Source of the DNA: Streptomonospora nanhaiensis
Lineage (GTDB): Bacteria > Actinomycetota > Actinomycetes > Streptosporangiales > Streptosporangiaceae
DNA length: 64,000 nt
NCBI RefSeq assembly: GCF_013410565.1
Contig: NZ_JACCFO010000001.1
Location: 4,464,001 to 4,528,000, forward strand
Reading direction: 5' to 3'
The translations under genes and the position numbers were made by a program. The notes under the pieces are model-generated. The model was not told where the DNA came from and searched no databases. It saw only the letters and a program-made list of their open reading frames with translations. Of the stretch, positions 40,970 through 48,410 are shown one piece after another. The number at the start of each line of letters is the position of its first letter. Within the stretch, counting starts at the first letter, position 1.

Positions 40970-41830
40970 ATGAAGATCACCTGCGTCCTCCTGACCATGG
41001 GCGACCGCCCGGCCGAACTCCGCCGCGCCATCGACAGCGTGCGCGAGCAGCGGGACGCCGACATCGAACTGGTCGTGGTCAGCAACGGGTGCGCCCTTCC
41101 CCGGCTGCCCGACGACGTCATCACGGTGCAACTCCCCGAGAACGTCGGCATCCCCGAGGGCCGCAACCACGGCGTGAAGGCCGGCACCGGCGACATCATC
41201 CTGTTCCTCGACGACGACGGCTGGTACCGCTCGCCCGAGGTCGCCCGGCACATCAGCGCCAAGTTCGCGGCCGACCCCCGGCTCGGCGCGATCTCGCTGC
41301 GGATCGCCGACCCCGACGGCGGCCCCGACCAGCGGCGGCACGTCCCGCGCCTGCGCGTGGGCGACCCCCACCGCTCCAGCCGCGTCACCACCTTCCTGGG
41401 CGGCGCCAGCGCCGTGCGGCGCAGCGCCTTCGAGAAGTGCGGCGGCCTGCCCGGCGACTTCTTCTACGCCCACGAGGAGACCGACCTCGCCTGGCGGATC
41501 ATGGACGCCGGCTACCACATCGAGTACGACGCCGAAGCCGTCATGTACCACCCGGCCGTGCCGCCCACGCGGCACGCCGAGTTCTACCGGCTCAACGCCC
41601 GCAACCGGGTGTGGCTGGCGCGCCGCAACCTCCCGTGGCCGCTGGCGCTGGTCTACCTGGCCGACTGGGTGGCGATCACCCTGCTGCGCGAGCGCCGGTC
41701 GCGCGAGGCGCTGGCGGCGTGGTTCCGCGGCTTCCGCGAGGGCTGGCGCGAGGACTGCGGTCCGCGCAACCCCATCAAGTGGTCCACGGCCTGGCGCATG
41801 ACCCTGACCGGCCGCCCGCCCATCATCTGA
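40970..41830 (+). CDS. family 2 glycosyltransferase
   Basis: A GT2 enzyme of 286 residues from ATG 40970, with GGAGG 10 nt upstream. The frame also opens from ATG 40826 or GTG 40820, which would add about 50 Ser/Thr/Pro-rich residues without a ribosome site. Motifs: ITCVLLTMGDRPAELRRAI, NVGIPEGRNHGVK, the DxD-like LFLDDDG, LGGASAVRRSAF and HEETDLAWRI, as in rhamnosyltransferase-type GT2 enzymes. The basic C-terminal region may be peripheral to the membrane. It adds a sugar to the envelope polymer. Confidence 0.9.
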   Translation: MKITCVLLTMGDRPAELRRAIDSVREQRDADIELVVVSNGCALPRLPDDVITVQLPENVGIPEGRNHGVKAGTGDIILFLDDDGWYRSPEVARHISAKFAADPRLGAISLRIADPDGGPDQRRHVPRLRVGDPHRSSRVTTFLGGASAVRRSAFEKCGGLPGDFFYAHEETDLAWRIMDAGYHIEYDAEAVMYHPAVPPTRHAEFYRLNARNRVWLARRNLPWPLALVYLADWVAITLLRERRSREALAAWFRGFREGWREDCGPRNPIKWSTAWRMTLTGRPPII

Positions 41831-41854
41831 CCCGGCCGGCCCACCGGTCGAACA

Positions 41855-41912
41855 CCCCGACGTCGAGAAGGCGTGCCCGGAGCAATCGGGCACGCCTTCT
41901 CGACGTCCGGGG
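41855..41912. terminator. bidirectional terminator between convergent glycosyltransferase genes
   Basis: A perfect 21-bp stem (41859-41879 with 41887-41907) and a 7-nt loop, extendable by CCCC/GGGG. It fills the 84-bp gap between the convergent genes. Confidence 0.85.
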
Positions 41913-41914
41913 GC

Positions 41915-43135
41915 CTAGAGCGGCAGCCGCTTGGCGGGTTCGGCGACGGGCGCCACGGCCTCCAGGGGCGCCGGGGCCTGCACGGGCAGCGGCAGGGTGT
42001 CGGGGGTGCCAGGGGCGGCGGGGTGCGGCCCGGCCGCGGCGGCCCACTCCTCCAGCTGGCGCACGAACAGCTCCGCCTGCACCGGCCAGTGGTAGGACGT
42101 GCGCGCGATCCGGTGGCCGGTGGCGGCCTGGCGGTTGCGCAGGTCGGAGTCGGAGCGCAGGCGCAGCACGGCGTCGGCCGCGGCGGCGGCGTCGCCGAAG
42201 GGCACCACGAGCCCGCAGTCGCCCTCGGGGCGCTGGGTGACCAGCGAGACCGCCGCCGGGTTGGGCGTGGTGATGACCGGCAGGCCGTGCGCCATGTACT
42301 CCACGACCTTGGTCGGCAGCGAGCTGCGGTAGTTGGGGGTGTCCTGGAGCAGGCAGATACCCGCCATGGCGCCGCTGACCATGCGCAGCGCCTGGTCGTT
42401 GGGCACGAACCCGTACCAGTGGATGGCCTCTTCGAGCTGGGCCTGGCGCAGCATCGGCCGGATGCTGGGGTCGGCGGCGCCGATCACCTCGACCCGCACG
42501 CCGTGGGGGCGCAGCCGGCGGCCCATCTCGACGAGTTCGTGGGCGCCGCGCGCGGCCGAGAGGTGGCCGAGGTAGACGACCCGGTCGGTGCCGGGGGCGC
42601 GCTCGGGGCGGTCGGGCACGTAGGTGGTGTTGGGCACCACCGGGTGCGGCAGGGCGAACCGGCCGCGGTAGCCCTCCTCGGCGAGGATGAGGTGCATGCG
42701 CTGCTCGGCGTGGCGCTCGAAGCCGCGCACCACCGGGCCCAGCGGCCGGCGCAGCGGCCGGGGCATCCACGGCTTGGTGAGCAGGGCGGCGGCGGCGTCC
42801 TCGTGGACGTCCCACACGGTGACTGGGCGGCGGCGCGGCAGGGCCAGCAGGAGTTCGGGGTCGTGGAAGAGCAGGAGGTCGGCGTCGGCGGCGTGGCGGG
42901 CCAGAGCGGCGCGGGCCGCGCGCAGCGAGCCGACGCGGCGGCGCCCGGCCGCGCGCGGGACGTCGACCGGGGTCAGCTCCTGCCACGGGGTGACGCCGCG
43001 GTCGGCGAAGGGCGCGATGTAGGTGACGCGGTGCCCGGCGTCGAGCAGGGCGCGGATCTGGCGGTGCAGGATGCGCGCGTCCTCCGGATGGTGGACCACC
43101 GTGGCCACGAGAGCGTGCATATGCGAGTTCACCAC
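41915..43135 (-). CDS. family 4 glycosyltransferase
   Basis: A 406-residue GT-B enzyme. N-terminal acceptor domain: LVATVVHHPEDARILHRQI, LLLFHDPELL, VWDVHEDAAAAL. C-terminal nucleotide-sugar domain: VVYLGHLSAARGAHEL, YGFVPNDQAL and YMAHGLPVITTPNP. The last 40 residues are Pro/Ala-rich. It starts at GTG 43135 (or at an ATG five codons later). Likely one of the transferases assembling the repeat unit of the wall polymer; donor unknown. Confidence 0.9.
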   Translation of the reverse strand: MVNSHMHALVATVVHHPEDARILHRQIRALLDAGHRVTYIAPFADRGVTPWQELTPVDVPRAAGRRRVGSLRAARAALARHAADADLLLFHDPELLLALPRRRPVTVWDVHEDAAAALLTKPWMPRPLRRPLGPVVRGFERHAEQRMHLILAEEGYRGRFALPHPVVPNTTYVPDRPERAPGTDRVVYLGHLSAARGAHELVEMGRRLRPHGVRVEVIGAADPSIRPMLRQAQLEEAIHWYGFVPNDQALRMVSGAMAGICLLQDTPNYRSSLPTKVVEYMAHGLPVITTPNPAAVSLVTQRPEGDCGLVVPFGDAAAAADAVLRLRSDSDLRNRQAATGHRIARTSYHWPVQAELFVRQLEEWAAAAGPHPAAPGTPDTLPLPVQAPAPLEAVAPVAEPAKRLPL

Positions 43136-43250
43136 TTCCGAACGCCGTTATGGGCTGGCGGTTCTCCCATAGGTGGAGACATCTGCCCTGTTTGTCACGC
43201 TAGCCGCGCAGGGGAACAACAGGTGAAAACCGAAGTGACGCCGAGTGGGG

Positions 43251-43268
43251 TACCGGGTGAACCCGGTA
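43251..43268. promoter_or_regulatory. perfect 8-2-8 palindrome
   Basis: TACCGGGT GA ACCCGGTA, about 115 bp upstream of the GT4 start on the minus strand and 80 bp downstream of wecC. Candidate operator for the glycosyltransferase gene. Confidence 0.4.
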
Positions 43269-43284
43269 TGCGGCTGGTCCGGCC

Positions 43285-43312
43285 CGCCGGCCGCCGCGTG
43301 CGGCGGCCGGCG
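43285..43312 (-). terminator. hairpin after the WecC-type gene
   Basis: A perfect 13-bp GC palindrome with a 2-nt centre, 35 nt beyond the WecC stop on the minus strand. No U-tract. Confidence 0.55.
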
Positions 43313-43346
43313 CAGGTGTCCCTGATGTCGCAGATGTGCCTGAAGG

Positions 43347-44693
43347 TTACAGGACCTGAATTCCGTCCCGCTCGATGACCGCCGTTGTACGCCGGTGGTC
43401 GGCCACGGCCTGCGGGTCGAGCCGGCGCAGCACGCCCCGGGTGTCCAGCAGCATGCGCGCGTTCTCGGTCAGCAGCTTGGGCGTGTAGGCGCTGTGGTCG
43501 GTCAGCAGGATGGTGAGGTCGGCCTCGGCCATGGCCTGCTCCAGGTCGGTCGCGCGCGGCAGCGGCTCGCCGTTGATGCTCCACTCCTCGACGTGGGGGT
43601 CGTGGTAGGTGAGCGTGGCGCCCTTCTCGGCGAGCTTGCGGGCGACCGGGCGGGCCGGCGACTCCCGCTGGTCGGCGATGTCGGCCTTGTAGGTGACCCC
43701 CAGCAGCAGCACGCGCGAGCGCGACAGCGCCAGCCCGGCGTCGTTGAGCATCTCCTGGGCCCGCTGCAGCACGTAGCTGGGCATGCGGGCGTTGATCTCC
43801 TGGGCCAGCTCCACGAACCGGAACGGGTAGCCCAGGGTCTTGACCTTGTAGGAGAGGTAGTTGGGGTCGATGGGGATGCAGTGGCCGCCCACGCCCGGGC
43901 CCGGGTAGAACGCCTGGAACCCGAACGGCTTGGTGGCGGCGCAGGCGATGGAGTCCCACAGGTCGACGCCCATCTCCTGGCAGAAGATGGCCATTTCGTT
44001 GACCAGCGCGATGTTGACGTGCCGGTAGGTGTTCTCCAGCAGCTTGGCCATCTCGGCCTCGCGGGTGCCGCGGGCGCGCACGACGTTCTCGATGAACCGG
44101 CCGTAGAAGGCGGCGGCGACCTCGCCGCAGCGCTCGGTCAGGCCGCCCACGACCTTGGGGGTGTTGGCCACGCCGTAGGTGGGGTTGCCCGGGTCGATGC
44201 GCTCGGGCGAGAAGGCGAGGTGGAAGTCGGCGCCGGCGACCAGGCCGGAGTCCTCCAGCAGCGGGCGCACGACCTCCTCGGTGGTGCCCGGGTAGGTGGT
44301 GGACTCCAGCACGACGAGGGTGCCCGGCGACAGGTGCGCCGCGATGGACCGGGCCGCGCCGGTGACCGCGCCGAGGTCGGGGCCGCCCTCGGCCGACAGC
44401 GGGGTGGGCACGCAGATGACGACGTTGCGCGCGCCGGCGATCACCGAGGCGTCGGTGGTGGCGGTGAACCCGCCCTCGCGCATCTCGGCGATGTCGGCGG
44501 AGTCGAGGTCGTCGACGTGCGAGCGGCCGGCGTTCAGCCCCTCCACGACCGGGGCGCTGACGTCCAGCCCCGTGACGGTGAGCCCGGAACGAGTGGCCTG
44601 GTGCGCCAGCGGCAGGCCGACATAGCCCAGTCCGATGACGACCAGGTCCGAGGTTGAGGTAGCGACGTCCACTGGGGTCACCCTCGCCTTCAT
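43347..44693 (-). CDS. wecC: UDP-N-acetylmannosamine dehydrogenase-type nucleotide-sugar dehydrogenase
   Basis: A 448-residue UDP-sugar dehydrogenase of the WecC/WbpA branch, distinct from the UDP-glucose enzyme at 26006: VIGLGYVGLPLAH, ESTTYPGTTEEVV, FSPERIDPGN, KLLENTYRHVNIAL, the catalytic Cys in GPGVGGHCIPIDP and GVTYKADIADQRESPA. With the epimerase WecB at 47112 it would make UDP-ManNAcA from UDP-GlcNAc; a WbpA-like UDP-GlcNAcA activity is possible. ATG 44693 has no clear ribosome site; a GTG eight codons in follows GCGAGG and may be the real start. Confidence 0.9.
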   Translation of the reverse strand: MKARVTPVDVATSTSDLVVIGLGYVGLPLAHQATRSGLTVTGLDVSAPVVEGLNAGRSHVDDLDSADIAEMREGGFTATTDASVIAGARNVVICVPTPLSAEGGPDLGAVTGAARSIAAHLSPGTLVVLESTTYPGTTEEVVRPLLEDSGLVAGADFHLAFSPERIDPGNPTYGVANTPKVVGGLTERCGEVAAAFYGRFIENVVRARGTREAEMAKLLENTYRHVNIALVNEMAIFCQEMGVDLWDSIACAATKPFGFQAFYPGPGVGGHCIPIDPNYLSYKVKTLGYPFRFVELAQEINARMPSYVLQRAQEMLNDAGLALSRSRVLLLGVTYKADIADQRESPARPVARKLAEKGATLTYHDPHVEEWSINGEPLPRATDLEQAMAEADLTILLTDHSAYTPKLLTENARMLLDTRGVLRRLDPQAVADHRRTTAVIERDGIQVL

Positions 44694-45307
44694 TGCTTTT
44701 CGGGTGGGAAATCAGGTGTCGAGGACAGCCATTGCGAGAACTGGACGCGTAAGCCCCGTTCGGCGTTGGCACGCCCCGCGTGTCTGGTGTGCACCGGTTC
44801 GGCATTGATTCGGACGACGCCGCGATGCCGGAACGGGGTGTAGCGAGCCGGTGGCGGGGTGCGCGCGACCCGGCCGCGATGGCGCCCCGAGCGTTGAACA
44901 CCCGCAGGGCGCACGCCTCCTGCTGATTTCCGACTGTAAATCAGCGTTTCGGCCGGACCCGGCGGAAACTCCCACTCGTTCGGAGGAATTTACCCCGGAG
45001 TCACCCAAGATTCCGCCGTTGAACGCCGTGTGTAGACATCGCCGCAACCCGGTCCGGATCGGACACCGCGCCGGGCGGCCGCGAGAGCCGTCAGCAAATC
45101 CCATATCGTGACGAACAGGTACACATTACCCCCCTGTCGGCGCTGCGGCGCGCGGGCGGGGCGGTTTCGGACGCGCCCGGCGGCGGCAGGGGGGCTTCCC
45201 CGTTCCCTCGCGGCTTCCCCGCAGAGCTCCCCGCGCACGCACGCACGCGCGCCCGCGCACGGGGCGCGCGGGCGCGGCGGGCAGGGGGTGGGGCCGGGGG
45301 AGGGGCG
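44694..45307. other. 614-bp non-coding region between wecC and a glycosyltransferase gene
   Basis: Several open frames on both strands lack ribosome sites, coding-like composition and recognisable motifs. The part from 44920 to 45130 is AT-richer and probably carries the wecC promoter. An ACGC dinucleotide-rich run at about 45236-45250 leads into a hairpin (45248-45276). Confidence 0.45.
45248..45276 (-). terminator. hairpin after the 45308 glycosyltransferase gene
   Basis: An 11-bp perfect stem (CGCGCCCGCGC with GCGCGGGCGCG) with a 7-nt loop, about 30 nt beyond the stop on the minus strand. Confidence 0.5.
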
Positions 45308-47035
45308 TCAGCCCCGCAGGCCGGAGTAGGCGGCGATGTAGCGGTGCGCGGCGGCCTCCCAGGTGCGGTCGCGGCCTACGCGCTCGCGCGCGGCCCGGCC
45401 GTAGGCCCGGCGGGTGCCGGGGTCGGCGGCCAGCTTCTCCAGGCACTCGGCCAGCGCGTCGGGGCGCCCCGGGGGCACGAGTTCGCCGGTGGTGCCGGGC
45501 TCCACGATCTCGCGCAGCGCCTCCAGGTCGCCCGCCACCACGGGCAGGCCCCCGGCCATCGCCTCCACGGGCTTGAGCGGGGTCACCAGGCGGCTCACCC
45601 GCTCGTCGCGGCGCGGCACCGCGAACACGTCCAGCGCCGCGTGGTAGCGGCGCACCTCGGCGGCGGGCACCCGGCCGGGGAAGTGCGCGGCGCCCTCCAG
45701 CCCGGCCTCGGCGGCGCGCTCGCGCAGCGCGCCCAGCTCGGGGCCGTCGCCCACGATCAGGGCGTGGGCGGCCAGCCCGCGCCGGCGCAGCTCGGCGACG
45801 GCGTCGACCAGGGTGTCCAGCCCCTCGTAGCTGTAGCAGCTGGTGGTGGTGCCGACCACGAAGTCGTCGGCGCCGATGCCCAGTTCGCGGCGCAGGCCCG
45901 AGGCGTCGGGCAGCGGCTCCAGGAACGCCTCGTCCACCGCGTTGGGCACCACGACGACCTTGGCCGGGTCGACCCCGCGCCCCACGATCTCGGCGCGCAT
46001 GGTCTCGCCCAGCGTGACCACCAGGTCGGCGGCGTGCATGCAGGCGGTCTCTCGCGCGCGCTCGGTGGTGTAGAAGGCGTCCTCGGTGCTGCGCGAGGGG
46101 TCGCGCGAGAGCCAGGACTCCTCCAGGAAGCCGCGGACCTCGTAGACAACCGGCAGGCCCAGCCGCCGGCCCACCTCCAGCGCCACCCGCGCGTTGCCGT
46201 GGTTGCTGGCGGCGTGCAGCACGTCGGGCGCCAGGCGCCGCACCAGCGGCAGCGCCAGCCGCACCCCGGCGCGCAGCTCGGCGGCGTCGTCGGCCGGGGC
46301 GGTCCAGGGCAGCAGCCGGTGGTAGGGGACGCCGTCGACCTCCACGCGCAGGCGGGTGTCGGGGATCCCCTTGGTCAGCGGGTAGCCCACCCGCGTCACG
46401 ACGTGGGGGTCCAGCCCGGCGGCGCGCTGGCCCAGGGCGATGCGGTGGGTGCGCTGGGTGTAGCCGGCGTTGGTGTGCGGCAACGCGTTGGTGACTAGGT
46501 GCAGGACGCGGTGGACGGTGCGACCGGTATCGGCCGATACCTGATCGTTCATCGTGCCGTGGTGTCGCGTTCCCTCCCCCGGCGCTACCGTGGGAGGGTG
46601 CGACTGGCTGCCCGCCGGGGCCGCGGCGTGCTCGCGCACGGCTCGCCCCGTGGTCAGCGCCAGTCGGTGCGCCAGTCCGGCCCTGCGCCTGCCCTCGGGC
46701 AGTCTCCCGATAAGCTCCTCGGCGACCTCGGGCCGCTCGACCGCCAGTGCGAACGCGGTCAGTCGGGCGAGGCGACGAGGGGAGGCTCCATGAGCGGCGC
46801 CGCGGACCGTGTCGACCGCCTCCGCGCGGCGACCCGCGTCCCACAGGGCGTAGGCCCGGGGCAGCGCACCGGTGCGGCCCATGGCACCGCGCGCACCCGC
46901 CCTCACCCGGTCCGGCAGCAGCCGGAGCGCCAGCAGAGGCAACCGGGCGGGCTCGTCGCGAAGATGCCGAAGGGTCAGAGTCGCGGTAAAGGAAGCCGCT
47001 TTCACGATGTTGCGCACGGTGGGGTATCCAACCAT
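45308..47035 (-). CDS. family 4 glycosyltransferase with helical N-terminal extension
   Basis: A 575-residue protein. Residues 1 to about 160 are a basic, helix-rich extension with TPR-like features (RAYALWDAGRRAEAVDTVRG); a GT4 enzyme follows: LVTNALPHTNAGYTQRTHR, ASNHGNARVALEV, VPNAVDEAFLEP, the donor motif VGTTTSCYSYEGLDTLVDA and VKPLEAM-like TPLKPVEAMAGGLPVV. I chose ATG 47035, leaving 76 bp for divergent promoters with wecB; an ATG at 47113 would overlap the wecB start. An internal ATG (MNDQVSADTG) just before the GT domain is another possibility. Confidence 0.88.
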   Translation of the reverse strand: MVGYPTVRNIVKAASFTATLTLRHLRDEPARLPLLALRLLPDRVRAGARGAMGRTGALPRAYALWDAGRRAEAVDTVRGAAHGASPRRLARLTAFALAVERPEVAEELIGRLPEGRRRAGLAHRLALTTGRAVREHAAAPAGSQSHPPTVAPGEGTRHHGTMNDQVSADTGRTVHRVLHLVTNALPHTNAGYTQRTHRIALGQRAAGLDPHVVTRVGYPLTKGIPDTRLRVEVDGVPYHRLLPWTAPADDAAELRAGVRLALPLVRRLAPDVLHAASNHGNARVALEVGRRLGLPVVYEVRGFLEESWLSRDPSRSTEDAFYTTERARETACMHAADLVVTLGETMRAEIVGRGVDPAKVVVVPNAVDEAFLEPLPDASGLRRELGIGADDFVVGTTTSCYSYEGLDTLVDAVAELRRRGLAAHALIVGDGPELGALRERAAEAGLEGAAHFPGRVPAAEVRRYHAALDVFAVPRRDERVSRLVTPLKPVEAMAGGLPVVAGDLEALREIVEPGTTGELVPPGRPDALAECLEKLAADPGTRRAYGRAARERVGRDRTWEAAAHRYIAAYSGLRG

Positions 47036-47111
47036 GTCGGGATGATCCGCCGGTGACGCCTCGGCGTCGAGCACGGTCGTGAATCGTCGAACGTCGTTCT
47101 TTGAGGGGAAC

Positions 47112-48335
47112 ATGATGTCATCAGCACCGGCCGACCGTTCGGACAGCGGCCGAGTCAGCGGAGCCGCCGATGCCGATGGCGCACGGACCGACCGCTCCCA
47201 GGGCGCGGTGCGCGCGGGCCAGGCCCCCGCTCCAGCCTACGGAGGCTACGCCTCCGCCGGGGAGATCGTGCACATCGTCGGCGCGCGCCCGAACTTCGTC
47301 AAGGCGGCGCCGGTCGTGGCGGCCCTGGCCAAGCGCGGCGTCCGCCAGTCGGTGGTGCACACCGGCCAGCACTACGACGACCGCATGTCGGCGGTGTTCT
47401 TCCGCGAGCTGGGCCTGCCCCGGCCCGACGTCGACCTGGGCGTGGGATCGGGCTCGCACGCCGAGCAGACCGCCGCGCTGATGGTGGGCCTGGAGCGAGA
47501 GTTCATCTCGCGTTCACCGGGCCTGGTCGTGGTCTACGGCGACGTCAACTCCACCCTCGCCGCCGGGCTGGTCGCCGCCAAGCTGCACATCCCCGTCGCC
47601 CACGTCGAGGCCGGGCTGCGCTCCTTCGACTGGACGATGCCCGAGGAGGTCAACCGCCGCCTCACCGACCAGCTCTCCGACGTCCTCTTCGCCACCAGCC
47701 CCGAGGCGGTCGGCCACCTCGCCGCCGAGGGCGTGGCCGTGGACCGGGTGCACTTCGTCGGCAACCCGATGATCGACACCCTGCTGGGCAACATCGACCG
47801 CTTCGACACCGAGGCCCTGCGCTCCCGCGTGGAGCTGCCGGAGTCCTACGTGGCGGCCACCCTGCACCGCCCGGCCAACGTCGACAACCCCGAGGTCGTG
47901 GCCCGGCTGGTGGCGCGGCTGCACGAGGTCGCCGACCAGATCGACGTCGTCATGCCGGTGCACCCGCGCGGCCGGGCCGCGCTCACCGCCGCCGGGCTGG
48001 CCGAGCACCCGCGCATGCACCTGCTGGAGCCGCTGGGCTACATCGACTTCGTGACCCTGGTGCGCGCCTCGACCGCCGTGGTCACCGACTCCGGCGGCGT
48101 GCAGGAGGAGACCACCATCCTGCGCGTCCCGTGCCTCACCCTGCGCCCCAACACCGAGCGCCCGGTTACGATCACCCATGGCAGCAACCGGCTCGTCGTC
48201 GACTCCGAGCTCCCCGGCCTGGTCTCCAAGCTCCTGGCGGGCGAGCGCCTCGGCGCGAGCGCGGTCGCCGACGTGCCGCCGCTGTGGGACGGCCACGCCG
48301 GCGAGCGCATCGCCACCATCCTGGCGGACCGGTGA
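47112..48335 (+). CDS. wecB: non-hydrolysing UDP-N-acetylglucosamine 2-epimerase
   Basis: A 407-residue GT-B-fold epimerase giving UDP-ManNAc. Motifs: IVGARPNFVKAAPVV, TGQHYDDRMS, VYGDVNSTLAA, HVEAGLRSFDWTMPEEVNR, PVHPRGR and TDSGGVQEE. The first 50 residues are polar and probably disordered. ATG 47112 (or 47115) has GAGGGG upstream; a GTG at 47079 is less likely. With wecC (43347-44693) it indicates ManNAc or ManNAcA in the wall polymer. Confidence 0.95.
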   Translation: MMSSAPADRSDSGRVSGAADADGARTDRSQGAVRAGQAPAPAYGGYASAGEIVHIVGARPNFVKAAPVVAALAKRGVRQSVVHTGQHYDDRMSAVFFRELGLPRPDVDLGVGSGSHAEQTAALMVGLEREFISRSPGLVVVYGDVNSTLAAGLVAAKLHIPVAHVEAGLRSFDWTMPEEVNRRLTDQLSDVLFATSPEAVGHLAAEGVAVDRVHFVGNPMIDTLLGNIDRFDTEALRSRVELPESYVAATLHRPANVDNPEVVARLVARLHEVADQIDVVMPVHPRGRAALTAAGLAEHPRMHLLEPLGYIDFVTLVRASTAVVTDSGGVQEETTILRVPCLTLRPNTERPVTITHGSNRLVVDSELPGLVSKLLAGERLGASAVADVPPLWDGHAGERIATILADR

Positions 48336-48410
48336 GCGCGGGGCCCGGCGGCGGGCGGCCGCCGCGGCAGGTGACCGGATCCCTCAACCTCGCAAGGCAG
48401 GAAGCATCCC

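Noticed and set aside
44712-45104. Minus-strand 130-codon frame between wecC and the glycosyltransferase
   Set aside because: No ribosome site, no recognisable domain, irregular composition; more likely promoter/leader sequence.
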